Positions 36,385-45,385 of a stretch of 64,000 bases of DNA are shown here, in pieces. The DNA comes from Gemmatimonadota bacterium (GTDB taxonomy: Bacteria; Gemmatimonadota; Gemmatimonadetes; Longimicrobiales; Gaopeijiaceae), in assembly GCA_022560615.1 (NCBI GenBank), contig JADFSR010000014.1, positions 1-64,000 of the forward strand, given 5' to 3'. Numbering within the stretch: position 1 is the stretch's first letter; every line of letters starts with the position of its first letter. A program made the translations under genes and the position numbers. The notes below the pieces were generated by a model. It was not told the origin of the DNA and did no database searches. It saw only the letters and a program-made list of their open reading frames with translations.

Positions 36385-36590
36385 CGCACCACAATTCCCC
36401 AGCTCCCCAGCTTCGTTGAGGTGCTGAAGAATCGCTGCCTCACCTTGTCGATTGTTCCCGTGCCCTCCACTCGTCGAATCTCCACCAGACGGTCCACGGG
36501 CCGTAGCGGTCGCGCGGTAGATCTCGCCAGGGGCGGTCTTGGGAAGAGCTCCCGAAGCAGCAGCCGCTGCTCATTCGTTAGCTCGTGGCG
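36385..36590 (-). pseudogene. Decayed IS5-type transposase, 5' part
   Basis: From 36590 down, pieces of an IS5-family transposase appear in different frames: RHELTNEQRLLLRELFPRP, then RDLPRDRYGPWTVWWRFDEW, then AAILQHLNEAGEL and WCVDGTS. The first matches the usual start and the second the APWRDLPxxYGPW region. At least two frameshifts and an internal deletion are needed to join them. Non-functional. Confidence 0.6.
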
Positions 36591-36735
36591 CCCAGTCTCC
36601 TCAGCCGCTCTGTGGTCCCAGCGCGCCGAACCTTCGATTCCTAGCGTCATGGCGCCGAGCATCCCCCCCAAAGCAGGGGACACGCAGCGAGCCGGGATCT
36701 GGTCCAACCACTGGGGCAATGGCATTATGTGAGGG

Positions 36736-37983
36736 ATGGCGTCCTCCCCTCCCTCGTCGAAGCCTCAGCGGCTCGTGCCCAAGGCGCCGCGCGAGACTAC
36801 CGTCATGGTCATCGCAGGAGGCGTTTGGCAGGTCGATCTGATTCAACGTGCGAAGGGTCTAGGCTACCGAGTCGTCAACACCAACCTCTACCCGGACTCG
36901 CCCGGCTTTGCCCACGCCGACGTGGGCGTGGTTGCCGACGTCCTCGACCGCGAAGCGAACCTCGCGATCGCCCGCGAGCACACGGTGGACGCCGTCGTGA
37001 CCGACCAGAGCGACATCGCGGTGCCGACGGTGGCGTTCGTTGCCGCAGAGCTCGGTCTGCCGAGCATTGGCCCCGACGTCGCAGCCCGCTTCACCGACAA
37101 GGGGTTGATGCGCGAGTTGACTCAGCGGGCTGGGTTCCCAACGCTCCCGTTCGCGCTGTGCGCCAGCGTCGGCGACGCGAATCGAGCCGCGGCGGCCATC
37201 GGCTTTCCCCTTGTGGTGAAACCGCCGCAGAGCCAGTCGAGCCGAGGCGTCACCATCGTCCGACACCCCGACGAGCTCCCCGCGGCGGTCGACGGCGCCA
37301 GGGACTTCGCCGGCGGGCGCCCCATCCTCGTGGAGCGCTTCATCGCCGGTACCGAACACACCGTCGAGGGGGTCGTCGTGGCGGGTCGCCACCACACGCT
37401 CTCCATCTCCGAGAAGCTGGCCTTCCCCGACCAGCCCACGATCGCGCGGCGCCTGACCTATCGCCACCGACACCCGGGGCGTGAGCTCGAGACGTTGCGC
37501 GCCCAACACGACCGGCTGGTGGAGTCTCTCGGCCTCCCGTTTGGCCTTACACACGCGGAGTACATCGACTCGCCCGACGGCTGGATCCTCATCGAGGTCG
37601 CGGCCCGTGGAGGCGGCACGCGCATCTCCTCTCGCGTGGTTCCCGCCATGACGGGAGTCGACACCCAGAGGCTCCTGCTCTCCATGAGCCTGGGCTACGA
37701 GCCGGAAGATCCCCAGCCTACCGAGTCCACTCCTGAGGTCGTCGCGCTCGACTTCCACGCCTTCGTGCCCGGCGTCATAGCGGATATTCAGGGCGTCGAG
37801 CGTGCGCGCGCGCTGCCTGGAGTGCTCGACCTCGAAGTCAACATGGCCCCTGGGGACGAAGCCCGCCCGGCGGAAGACGACCGCAGCCGCCACGCCCACG
37901 CGATCGTCCACGCGCGCGACGAGGAGCAACTCCAGAAGACCCTCGAAGAGGTGTGGGAAACCCTCGAGGTGACCTATGTTTGA
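36736..37983 (+). CDS. ATP-grasp domain protein
   Basis: 415 aa from ATG 36736. GTG 36775 is an alternative, since GAGGG abuts the ATG too closely. N-terminal pre-grasp Rossmann-like domain (MVIAGGVWQVDLIQRAKGLG), then the ATP-grasp core: FTDKGLMRELTQRAGFPTLP, the P-loop-like GFPLVVKPPQSQSSRGV and metal-binding EVAARGGGTRISS. ATP-grasp enzymes join a carboxylate to an amine or thiol via an acyl-phosphate; the substrate here is not known. It opens a cassette in which every following gene overlaps or nearly abuts the previous one. Confidence 0.85.
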   Translation: MASSPPSSKPQRLVPKAPRETTVMVIAGGVWQVDLIQRAKGLGYRVVNTNLYPDSPGFAHADVGVVADVLDREANLAIAREHTVDAVVTDQSDIAVPTVAFVAAELGLPSIGPDVAARFTDKGLMRELTQRAGFPTLPFALCASVGDANRAAAAIGFPLVVKPPQSQSSRGVTIVRHPDELPAAVDGARDFAGGRPILVERFIAGTEHTVEGVVVAGRHHTLSISEKLAFPDQPTIARRLTYRHRHPGRELETLRAQHDRLVESLGLPFGLTHAEYIDSPDGWILIEVAARGGGTRISSRVVPAMTGVDTQRLLLSMSLGYEPEDPQPTESTPEVVALDFHAFVPGVIADIQGVERARALPGVLDLEVNMAPGDEARPAEDDRSRHAHAIVHARDEEQLQKTLEEVWETLEVTYV

Positions 37984-38788
37984 GCACGGGCTGTTCGACT
38001 CGCTGACCCATCCGTCTCCGACCGGCGGTTGGCTCGATGACCGTTCGGACGGCAGCAACGGATTCGACGCCCTCCTGCGTGAAATGGACGCCGCTCGAGT
38101 TGACTGCGCCCTCGCAGTCGGTCTCGGACCTCGGCATGACGGCTACGACGAAGCAAGCTACGCGGACGCGGTGCGAGCGGCATCACCGCGGTTTTTTCCC
38201 GTCACGTTCTTCGATTTCGAGAGGGCGCAGGAGGTGGGCGACGCAGGAAAGTACGCACGTACCCTGCGGGACCATCAGTACGTCGCCGTAAAGATCCACC
38301 CCCGCCTCTCCGGGGTGAGCTACCTCGACCAACAGGTCGCAGCGTCGGTCACCGCAGCCGCAGACGCCGGCCTCCCGACCCTACTCTCCACCTACTGCTA
38401 CGCCCGTGGGCGCCCCGGCCCCGTGGGCAACGAGCTCGACGTGGTTGCTGAGCTGCTCGAGCGCGTGAACGGAGCACCCGTGGTGCTCATCCATGGAGGG
38501 GTCCTGAGGGTCCTGGAGCTCTCGGGGATCGCTCGAGCATTCCCCAACGTCCTCCTCGACCTGTCCTTCACCCTGTGCAAGTGCGAAGGGAGCTCGATCG
38601 ACGACGATCTGAGGTTCCTCTTCCGTCGCTTCGACCGGCGCGTTTGCGTCGGGTCCGACAGCCCGGAGTTCTCGCCGAGGACCCTGCGTCGACGGTTCGA
38701 CGAGCTGACCGAAGGACGGGACGCCGGCCGAGTGCAACGCATCGGCCACAGCAACCTCGCAGAGTACCTCGGGTTGGCGGCAAGTTGA
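37976..38788 (+). CDS. Amidohydrolase-like TIM-barrel protein
   Basis: 270 aa, start ATG 37976 overlapping the ATP-grasp gene by 8 bp. The amidohydrolase-2-type barrel is indicated by FDSLTHPSP near the start, AVKIHPRLSG, VVLIHGG, LDLSF and a C-terminal CVGSDSPEF followed by GHSNLAEYLGL. These place His and Asp residues at the usual strand ends, but the first HxH is replaced by a single His, so the metal site may be mononuclear or altered. It might hydrolyse an amide, lactone or carboxylate formed by the ATP-grasp partner. Confidence 0.75.
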   Translation: MFEHGLFDSLTHPSPTGGWLDDRSDGSNGFDALLREMDAARVDCALAVGLGPRHDGYDEASYADAVRAASPRFFPVTFFDFERAQEVGDAGKYARTLRDHQYVAVKIHPRLSGVSYLDQQVAASVTAAADAGLPTLLSTYCYARGRPGPVGNELDVVAELLERVNGAPVVLIHGGVLRVLELSGIARAFPNVLLDLSFTLCKCEGSSIDDDLRFLFRRFDRRVCVGSDSPEFSPRTLRRRFDELTEGRDAGRVQRIGHSNLAEYLGLAAS

Positions 38789-39462
38789 AAGCGCTCCCCG
38801 AAGAAGACGTCGAGCTGACGCGACAGCGCTACAGGCAGCGCTACGAAGACCACGGATACTCCCCCCGGACGCTGGGCTGGAACAAGGATCGGCAGGCGAT
38901 TCGCTTTCAGTCGCTGAGCTCACTGTTTGACCTGAAGGACGCGAGCGTCCTGGACATCGGGTGTGGCTTCGCCGACCTCTACACCTTCCTGAAGGACAAC
39001 GACCAGGCGCCGGCCGACTACCTGGGCATTGACCTCGTCCCCGAGCTGACCGAGGAGGCAATTCGGCGGCTCGCGGGCGAACCGATCTCGGTGCGGTGCG
39101 GCGACTTCCTTGCCGAGGACATACCCCCAGTCGACTTCGCCTTCGCGTCCGGCGTCTTCAACCATCGCTTCGCGCAGGGAGACAACGAGGCCTTCATCGA
39201 GGCCGTCATGCGCAAGGCGGCGAGGGTCTGCCGACAAGGTTTCGCGTTCGACTTTCTCTCCGACCGCGTCGACCGTAGGCTGGAGCACACCTTTCACTCC
39301 AGCCCGGAACGCATTCTGGAGATCGCCCTCAACCTGTCTCGACGCGTCGTGCTCCGGAACGACTACCTCCCGTTCGAGTTCAGCATCCACGTCTTCCTCG
39401 AAGACGGTTTTGATCCCGAGCGCGCGGTGTTCCGCAAGCCTCAAGAGAGAAGCACGCGATGA
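38785..39462 (+). CDS. SAM-dependent methyltransferase
   Basis: 225 aa from TTG 38785, overlapping the amidohydrolase stop (TTGA). Class I methyltransferase motifs: SVLDIGCGFADLYTFL (SAM loop), YLGIDLVPELTEEA, the motif-II acidic stretch PPVDFAFASGVFNHRF, and a later FAFDFL strand. Substrate unknown; the neighbouring ATP-grasp, RraA and glycosyltransferase genes suggest a small molecule or surface sugar. It overlaps the next gene by 4 nt. Confidence 0.82.
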   Translation: MKALPEEDVELTRQRYRQRYEDHGYSPRTLGWNKDRQAIRFQSLSSLFDLKDASVLDIGCGFADLYTFLKDNDQAPADYLGIDLVPELTEEAIRRLAGEPISVRCGDFLAEDIPPVDFAFASGVFNHRFAQGDNEAFIEAVMRKAARVCRQGFAFDFLSDRVDRRLEHTFHSSPERILEIALNLSRRVVLRNDYLPFEFSIHVFLEDGFDPERAVFRKPQERSTR

Positions 39463-40109
39463 GCGAAGCGACGGCAGCTCTTGTCGATTACATCCGACGC
39501 AACCGAGTCTCCTCCACGGAGGTGGCCGATGCCCTCGGCAAGACCGGCGCTTTGCCCGGAATGACCGCTGTGACTCGGGGACACTTCCGAGTCGGCGTCG
39601 TCGAGTGGATCTACGCCTACGAGGAGAGCAACTGGCCCGTTCACGAGCAGATCCAGGACATTCCCGAGGCCAGCATCGTCCTGATTGAGGCCTTCGACTG
39701 CGCCGGCCGCGCCATCTTCGGCGACATCGTGGCGAAGTACATGCTCCTCTACCGCCAGGCCTCGGCGCTGGTCGTACAAGGCGCGTTGCGAGACGCGCAC
39801 CGCTTGATCAAGGAGGGCTGGCCGATCTGGTGCACCGGTTTCAACCCCGTCGGATGCTTCAACCGCAAGCCGTCGGCGCCCCTCGATCCCGCTGTGGTGA
39901 AGCAGCGGCAGGAGACGCGACAGGGGGCCATCGCCGTGTGCGACGACACGGGAGTCGTGGTGATCCCCCCCGATCGGCATAACGAGGAGTTTCTCGAGCG
40001 CCTGCAGTTCATCGAAGAGCAAGAGGACATTTGGTATGAGTGCATCGACCGCAAGAAGTGGTCGACCTTTCGCACCATTTGCCTCAAGGACTACGAGAGC
40101 AAGGAGTAG
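39459..40109 (+). CDS. RraA-family protein
   Basis: 216 aa from ATG 39459 (ATGA overlap). The start RRNRVSSTEVADALGKTGAL and central FGDIVAKYMLLYRQASALVV, then QGALRDAHRLI match the RraA / HMG-aldolase swivelling fold. In aldolases of this family the (G)GxRD motif holds the divalent metal; here it is GALRD. Members include ribonuclease E inhibitor RraA and 4-hydroxy-4-methyl-2-oxoglutarate aldolase. In a biosynthetic cassette a lyase-type role is more likely than RNase regulation. The C-terminal 40 residues are an extension. Confidence 0.8.
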   Translation: MSEATAALVDYIRRNRVSSTEVADALGKTGALPGMTAVTRGHFRVGVVEWIYAYEESNWPVHEQIQDIPEASIVLIEAFDCAGRAIFGDIVAKYMLLYRQASALVVQGALRDAHRLIKEGWPIWCTGFNPVGCFNRKPSAPLDPAVVKQRQETRQGAIAVCDDTGVVVIPPDRHNEEFLERLQFIEEQEDIWYECIDRKKWSTFRTICLKDYESKE

Positions 40110-40111
40110 GC

Positions 40112-40545
40112 GTGCCGCACCTCTCCGTCGTGGTTCCGGTCTACGAGAGCGAGGGGGGTGTGCAGCGAGCTCACCCGACAGCTCTTCGAGGCCGTATCTG
40201 CGATTTCGGAGGACTTCGAGATCGTGTACGTCGAGGACGGCGGCACGGATCGTTCGTGGGAGCTGATCGAGGCCGAGGCTGCCGCCGACCCTCGAGTGCG
40301 TGGCTTCCGCCTGAGCCGAAACTTCGGCTAGCATCACGCCATCACCGCCGGCCTGGATTTCGCGCGCGGCGATTGGGTCGTCTTGCTGGACTGTGATCTT
40401 CAGGACAGCCCTCGCTACATTCCCGAAATGTACGCGAAGGCGACCACGGAGAAGTACGACATCGTCCTGGCCCGGCGGACGGTACGGAAGCACTCTTGGC
40501 TCAAGAGCGCCTCGGCGAAGGTGTTTCTACGGCGCGTTCAGCTGC
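40112..40545 (+). pseudogene. Glycosyltransferase family 2, frameshifted and truncated
   Basis: GTG 40112 begins PHLSVVVPVYESEGG; the frame then breaks in a G-run near 40155 and resumes as SELTRQLFEAVSAISEDFEI, VEDGGTDRSW, a premature TAG after LSRNFG (where Gln is expected, giving QHHAITAGL) and LDCDLQDSPRYIPEMYAKA, LARRTVRKHSWLK. This is the nucleotide-sugar-binding half of a DPM1/ArnC-type glycosyltransferase. The membrane-anchoring C-terminus is missing because the gene ends at the padR junction. Two independent lesions show it is dead. Confidence 0.8.
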
Positions 40546-40552
40546 CTACCTA
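40546..40552. repeat. Right copy of 7-bp direct repeat flanking the insert
   Basis: CTACCTA, same as 35249-35255. It is directly followed by the rest of padR in the correct frame. Confidence 0.6.
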
Positions 40553-40770
40553 GCGGCACCGTCTATCCGGCGTTGTCGACCCTGACTCGGAAGGGACTCC
40601 TGGAGTCCCACTGGGAAGAGGAGGGCGTCGCGCACGCGGGCGGCGGCCCCAGGAGGAAGTACTACGAGGTCACGCCGCGCGGGTCGATCCGTCGACAGCG
40701 CTGCGGGACGAGCGCTGAGAGCGCGCTGCGAGCTGCTAGTTCCGTCTGCCCATCGTCACCGTCAGGGTGA
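40546..40770 (+). pseudogene. PadR regulator, 3' half (interrupted gene)
   Basis: Starting at the repeat, the frame reads LPSGTVYPALSTLTRKGLLE, SHWEEEG, then RRKYYEVTPRG, the recognition helix and wing of a PadR protein. Joined to the 5' half at 35153-35255 it gives a 106-aa PadR, a normal length. The last 30 residues are less PadR-like. It overlaps the 3' end of the M28 peptidase gene by 35 bp, tail to tail. Confidence 0.75.
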
Positions 40771-42490
40771 CCCGCTCGCCGTCGCGCTCCACGACCATGT
40801 CCACGACGTCGTCCGGCTTGGTGTCTTGCAGGGCATAGGTGTATGCGTAGATGTCGCCGATCGGCTTCCCGTTGAACTCGACGACCACGTCGCCGGCGCG
40901 CAGGCCGCCCTTCTCGGCGGGGCTTCCTTCGCGCACTCCGTTCAGTCTCAAGCCGAAGTCGCGGGGGGTCATGTCGGGGATCGACCCCAAGTACGCGTCG
41001 CCGTAGCCGCCACTCGACGATGAGCCCCCCGGTGCGGAGGGCTGGTCCTGCTCGAGAAACGTCATGCGCACGGTCTGCGCTCCACCGGCGGCGAGACGGC
41101 CAGCCACGAGGGCCGTGAGCTCGGCAACGCGGTGCAGACCGTCGGCGTTGATGAGTGGCCAGTCGTCCGACGGCCGGTGGTAGTCCGCGTGCGTGTTGGT
41201 GAAGAAGTGCAGGACCGGGATCCCCTCCAGGTAGAAGGACTGGTGGTCCGAAGCGCCGTACCCGTCGGGAGCCCGGGCGATCTCCAGGGGGTGGCTCATG
41301 TCCGCGCTCGCCAAGTCCACGATCCTGTCCCACTCCTCCGCGGTACCGAAGCCGAAGATGGTGACATTGTCTTCGGTCATGCGCCCGACCATGTCGAGGT
41401 TGAGCATGGCAACGGCGCCGCCGATATCGAGGGTGGGTTCCATGACCCAGTATTGCGAGCCCCACAGCCCGCGCTCTTCACCCGTAAACGTCATGAAGAG
41501 GACGCTCCGGCCGGGGCGCGGGCTTGCGGCCAGTGCCCGGGCGACCTCGATCACTGCGGCAGTCCCGCTCGCGTTGTCGTCGGCGCCGTTGTGCACGTCG
41601 CGGGAGTCGGGCGCAAGCGAGCCCTCCCCCCCGAAACCGAGATGATCATAGTGCGCCCCGACGATCACGTACTCGTCTCGGAGCTCGGGATCACTGCCCG
41701 GTAGGAGCGCCACGACGTTGCGGGCCTCCATGGTCGTCGTGCTGACATCGGTGACTACGTTCACGCGGGAGGACACCTTCGCGGCTGCGCGGATCTCGTC
41801 AGCCACGTCCCCGCTCACGACCGCCACGGGGATGTCCAGGGTCGCCCGGATCTCTCCCGCGAGTGACGGGAGCGGCATCCCCTCGGGGGCCAGCACCAGA
41901 ACGCCTGCTGCGTCCCGTCCCGCCATAACCGTCGCTTTGAAGTGCGGGGTGCCATACATCGAGCCGTCGTGCGCGTCGTCGGGATCACCCCACTCGACCA
42001 CGACGATCTTCCCCGTCACGTCCATGTGCGCGTATCGGTCGTCCGGATCGCCCGGGGGGCCAGGGCCGTGTCCCCCGTACACGAGCTCTCGTTCGAACCG
42101 GCCGCTGGCCGAGAAGCCGAGCGGTGTCCAGTCGATTCCTACGGCGTACTGAGTCCCGTCGATGACGAGTGCGTTCGCGTTCCCACGCTCGGACCCCTTT
42201 CGGAGTCGGAACGTTTGGAAGAAACTGTCGTCTCCGCCGGCGGGCTCGAGGCCGATCCCGCGGAACTGTGCGGCGATGTAGTCTGCCGCGCAGCGGGCGC
42301 CCCTGGTTCCGACTTCACGGCCCTCTAGGCGGTCGTCCGCAAGATACCGGATGTGCGCCATCGCCCGGTCGTCCACATTCGTGGTGTCGCCGGGAGTGGG
42401 GCACGCCTCCTGGGCAGAGGCGGGTGGGGCGAAAGCCAGCAACACGGCCGCGAACGCGGCTTCGACGTTTCTGAGCGACATCTTGGTCAT
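40736..42490 (-). CDS. Secreted M28-family peptidase with PDZ domain
   Basis: 584 aa from ATG 42490 (ATG 42481 also possible; no clear ribosome-binding site for either). A signal peptide is cleaved near ASAQE. A PA domain (about 120-260) precedes the M28 zinc aminopeptidase core: [42 protein letters not shown] and the final [11 protein letters not shown], which supply the two-zinc ligands. A C-terminal PDZ domain ([20 protein letters not shown]) probably guides substrate. Likely a periplasmic aminopeptidase. Confidence 0.9.
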   Translation of the reverse strand: MTKMSLRNVEAAFAAVLLAFAPPASAQEACPTPGDTTNVDDRAMAHIRYLADDRLEGREVGTRGARCAADYIAAQFRGIGLEPAGGDDSFFQTFRLRKGSERGNANALVIDGTQYAVGIDWTPLGFSASGRFERELVYGGHGPGPPGDPDDRYAHMDVTGKIVVVEWGDPDDAHDGSMYGTPHFKATVMAGRDAAGVLVLAPEGMPLPSLAGEIRATLDIPVAVVSGDVADEIRAAAKVSSRVNVVTDVSTTTMEARNVVALLPGSDPELRDEYVIVGAHYDHLGFGGEGSLAPDSRDVHNGADDNASGTAAVIEVARALAASPRPGRSVLFMTFTGEERGLWGSQYWVMEPTLDIGGAVAMLNLDMVGRMTEDNVTIFGFGTAEEWDRIVDLASADMSHPLEIARAPDGYGASDHQSFYLEGIPVLHFFTNTHADYHRPSDDWPLINADGLHRVAELTALVAGRLAAGGAQTVRMTFLEQDQPSAPGGSSSSGGYGDAYLGSIPDMTPRDFGLRLNGVREGSPAEKGGLRAGDVVVEFNGKPIGDIYAYTYALQDTKPDDVVDMVVERDGERVTLTVTMGRRN

Positions 42491-42508
42491 CTGGGAAGGA
42501 AGCTTTTC

Positions 42509-43594
42509 GTGAATCATCGAGTTCTGTTTTTGACGGCGGCGATCGGTCTCGTTTCGGCATCGTGCGCGAGTGAGGAGGCCGCCGAGGCGGCTCCCGAGTC
42601 GGTGGAGGCCACCGCTAATCTGGCGACTGAAGGCGAAACGCACATCCGTAATATCCGCCAGTTGACGTTCGGGGGCGAGAACGCCGAAGCCTACTGGGCG
42701 TTTGACGGCTCGCGGCTGATCTACCAGGCCAAGAAGCCCGGCGCAGAATGCGACCAGATCTACATCATGGATCCGGAGACCGGCGTTTCGCACCTGGTCA
42801 GCACAGGCGAGGGTCGGACCACCTGCTCGTACTTCTATCCGTCGGGAGACCAGATCCTCTATTCGTCGACCCACCACCACGACGCTTCGTGCCCCGCGAA
42901 CCCCGACTTCTCGTTGGGCTACGTGTGGCCGATCTACGACACGTACGACATCTTCGTGGCGAACATCGACGGATCCAACCTGCGCCAGCTGACCACTGAG
43001 GACGGGTACGACGCCGAAGCGACGTTCTCACCGACGGGGGATCGCATCGTCTTCACGAGCACTCGGGACGGCGACTTAGAGCTCTATTCGATGGCTCCGG
43101 ATGGGTCCGACGTGCAGCGGCTCACCGACCGCATCGGATACGATGGGGGTGCGTTCTATTCGCCGGACGGCTCGCAGATCATCTGGCGTGCACACTACCC
43201 CGAACCGGGTCCCGAGGCCGACGACTACATGGCGCTGCTGGAGCAGGGCCTGATCCGGCCGGGCGAGCTCGACGTGTACGTCATGGATGCGGATGGGTCC
43301 AATCAGCGTCAGGTGACCGACCTCGGCGGTGCGAGCTTTGCGCCATACTGGCACCCGGACGGAGACAGGATCCTGTTCAGCTCGAACCACCACGACCCAT
43401 CGGGTCGAGACTTCGACATCTACATGATCAACTTGGACGGCACCGGTCTCACGCGGATCACGCACGCCGAGGGCTTTGACGGTTTCCCGGTGTTCAGCCC
43501 GGACGGTCGCTTCCTGGTGTTCAGTTCGAATCGCAACAACGGAGGCACGAGCGACACCAACGTATTCATCGCGGAATGGGACGAAGGGGGTTGA
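42509..43594 (+). CDS. TolB-like beta-propeller lipoprotein
   Basis: 361 aa from GTG 42509, preceded by GGAAGGA. A signal ending VSASC gives a lipobox. The body is a WD40-like propeller with repeated Asp-box blades: [57 protein letters not shown] and [13 protein letters not shown]. It resembles the PD40/TolB family but lacks the TolB N-terminal domain. Start codons of this gene and of the M28 peptidase are only 18 bp apart. It overlaps the NUDIX gene by 29 bp at the 3' end. Confidence 0.85.
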   Translation: MNHRVLFLTAAIGLVSASCASEEAAEAAPESVEATANLATEGETHIRNIRQLTFGGENAEAYWAFDGSRLIYQAKKPGAECDQIYIMDPETGVSHLVSTGEGRTTCSYFYPSGDQILYSSTHHHDASCPANPDFSLGYVWPIYDTYDIFVANIDGSNLRQLTTEDGYDAEATFSPTGDRIVFTSTRDGDLELYSMAPDGSDVQRLTDRIGYDGGAFYSPDGSQIIWRAHYPEPGPEADDYMALLEQGLIRPGELDVYVMDADGSNQRQVTDLGGASFAPYWHPDGDRILFSSNHHDPSGRDFDIYMINLDGTGLTRITHAEGFDGFPVFSPDGRFLVFSSNRNNGGTSDTNVFIAEWDEGG

Positions 43595-44198
43595 GCTCCA
43601 AGAACTGATCGAGCATACGGTAGGTGAGGCCCCAAACGACCTCGCCGGCCACACGGTAGCAGGGGAATTCGCGCGGTCCTCCTGGCAGCGGGATCTCCAC
43701 GGTCGAATGCACGTCGGGCGAGCGTAGTTCGCTGACTTGAATCCAGAACACCTCCGCCACCTCGGGGCTGCGGACGTACGCTGTGGCTTCGCCGGCGATG
43801 CCGAACACAAAGGGCGTGACCATCAGACGCGGCAGTCTTGGCGACGCCGGGCCGACGTCGCCGAGTCGGCCGAGCAGTTGCGCCCGCCGCTCCAGATCGA
43901 GACCGACTTCCTCCATCGTCTCCCGGATTGCCGTCGCGAGCAGCGTCCTGTCGTCCCCGTCCCGACGTCCGCCCGGCAACGCCATGTGGCCGGACCACGG
44001 GTCGCGCTCGGAGTCCGCACGCTTGATCAGCAGCACTTCCAGCTCTGGAGTGCCCCGTGCTATCAGCGCCACCGCCGCTTGCGGAGAATCCCCCTCTACG
44101 CGGGGCGTGTCGCTCCCGTCGTGCGTGTGCGACGCGAGGGCTTCGCTGAGCGCCGAGAAGCGGGGGTCGGTCGGTTTCGCCTCAGACGCCTTTGGCAT
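43566..44198 (-). CDS. NUDIX hydrolase, CoA pyrophosphatase (NudL) type
   Basis: 210 aa. Nudix box GGRRDGDDRTLLATAIRETM plus EEVGLD (Gx5Ex7REUxEExGU with Asp at the first acidic position). Preceding DPWSGHMALPGG is the UPF0035/NudL signature found in CoA and CoA-ester pyrophosphatases. C-terminal [13 protein letters not shown] is also typical. Overlaps the next gene (QueE) by 17 bp, suggesting an operon. Confidence 0.88.
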   Translation of the reverse strand: MPKASEAKPTDPRFSALSEALASHTHDGSDTPRVEGDSPQAAVALIARGTPELEVLLIKRADSERDPWSGHMALPGGRRDGDDRTLLATAIRETMEEVGLDLERRAQLLGRLGDVGPASPRLPRLMVTPFVFGIAGEATAYVRSPEVAEVFWIQVSELRSPDVHSTVEIPLPGGPREFPCYRVAGEVVWGLTYRMLDQFLELNPLRPIPR

Positions 44199-44850
44199 CC
44201 GCTCCCCAGATCAATTTGTGCAGCTGAACCTGGAAGCGAACCGTGAGCCCGTCTTCCAGAATCCATCCCGCGAGCGCCGCCAGATCGATCTCGCCCCACA
44301 CCGGTGACACGAGTAGCGCCCGCAGGGAGCCATCGTCCACACGGGCGTCGAGCCCCCGTTCCCGTATGGTGTCGCGCGTCCATTCGTAGTCGGTCCGATC
44401 CTTTACGACGAACTTGACCTCGTCACGTTCGGTGAGGTGATCGAGATTCGACCAGAGGTTACGCGCGCTTTCCCCTGATCCGGGACACTTGAGGTCCATG
44501 ATCTTGTGCGCTCGAGGGTCGAGCGGCGCGACGTTGAAGGCGCCCGACGTTTCGACCAGCACCGTGTACCCGTCCTCCAGCAACATCTCGACGAGCGGAA
44601 ACGCTCCCGGATGGGCCAACGGCTCACCACCGGTGACCTCCACGAGCTTCGCCGGATGGTCACGCGCGGTCTCCAAGATCTGCTCGAAGGTCATCTTCGT
44701 GCCGCCGTGGAACGCGTACTCGGTATCACACCACGTGCACCGCAGCGGGCACCCGGTCAACCGAATGAACGTGCAGGGCAGACCGGCCCAAGTGGATTCG
44801 CCCTGGACCGAGTGGAAGATCTCCGTGATGCGCAGGAAGTCGCCGGTCAA
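44182..44850 (-). CDS. queE: 7-carboxy-7-deazaguanine synthase QueE
   Basis: 222 aa. Radical-SAM enzyme of queuosine biosynthesis that converts 6-carboxy-tetrahydropterin to 7-carboxy-7-deazaguanine. EIFHSVQGESTWAGLPC leads to the cluster motif CPLRCTWC (C34, C38, C41), then VTGGEPL binding SAM and a C-terminal FQVQLHKLIWG. A second queuosine gene, queG, is at 48303. queC and queD are not in the window. Confidence 0.92.
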   Translation of the reverse strand: MTGDFLRITEIFHSVQGESTWAGLPCTFIRLTGCPLRCTWCDTEYAFHGGTKMTFEQILETARDHPAKLVEVTGGEPLAHPGAFPLVEMLLEDGYTVLVETSGAFNVAPLDPRAHKIMDLKCPGSGESARNLWSNLDHLTERDEVKFVVKDRTDYEWTRDTIRERGLDARVDDGSLRALLVSPVWGEIDLAALAGWILEDGLTVRFQVQLHKLIWGADAKGV

Positions 44851-44856
44851 GGTCAG

Positions 44857-45243
44857 TCAGGGCCTCTGTGCTTGGGGATGGTCGCCGGATCGGAGGCCGC
44901 GCTGGCGCCCGATCGCTTGTTCGAGCAACTCCTGAACGCGGTGGAGCGACAGCGCCTTGAGTTGTTCGTCTGCCTCCTCTGTAGTCCTGGCCTCCACGAG
45001 CGTCTGGGTCTCGACGTGCCCGACGATGCCGACGCCGGTCTGCGCCCAACGGGGGAACACGAGATACCCACTGAAGGGCGCGCGGAGGTTCCCGGTGTGT
45101 TGGATTTCCATGGAGACGGTGTAGGGGTGACCGTCGGTCCCCTCGTACGCCGGGGGACGGTTGTGCACCGCGAAGTAGCCGCCGAGCGAATGGTCGGTGA
45201 CCTCGTCGTGATTCGGTTCGGAGTCAGGGCCGGGTTCGGACAT
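44857..45243 (-). CDS. Hypothetical protein upstream of queE
   Basis: 128 aa. It contains GGYFAVHNRPPAYEGTDGHP, then SMEIQHTGNLRAPFSGYLVF and a helical acidic end with EADEQLKALSLHRVQELLEQ. Soluble, with no Cys. It lies 6 bp ahead of queE on the same strand and is probably cotranscribed with queE and nudL. It is not QueD (no Cys/His set). Family not recognised. Confidence 0.65.
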   Translation of the reverse strand: MSEPGPDSEPNHDEVTDHSLGGYFAVHNRPPAYEGTDGHPYTVSMEIQHTGNLRAPFSGYLVFPRWAQTGVGIVGHVETQTLVEARTTEEADEQLKALSLHRVQELLEQAIGRQRGLRSGDHPQAQRP

Positions 45244-45385
45244 TTACAGGTCGTGAGAAAGGGCGGGGGCGAGCGGCACGCCGGCTATCAGCGATCGATC
45301 CTGGAAATCGATGCTAGAAGATGGCGCATTCGGTGGCCACTAGCGCTAGACTTTCGCACACCCCGACCCTCAGGAGCCTTCACCA

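Noticed and set aside
36859-38058. 399-codon minus-strand frame opposite the ATP-grasp gene
   Set aside because: No motif and biased composition; the plus strand has all ATP-grasp signatures.
39441-40493. 350-codon minus-strand frame opposite RraA and the glycosyltransferase
   Set aside because: Shadow of the plus-strand genes; no recognisable domain.
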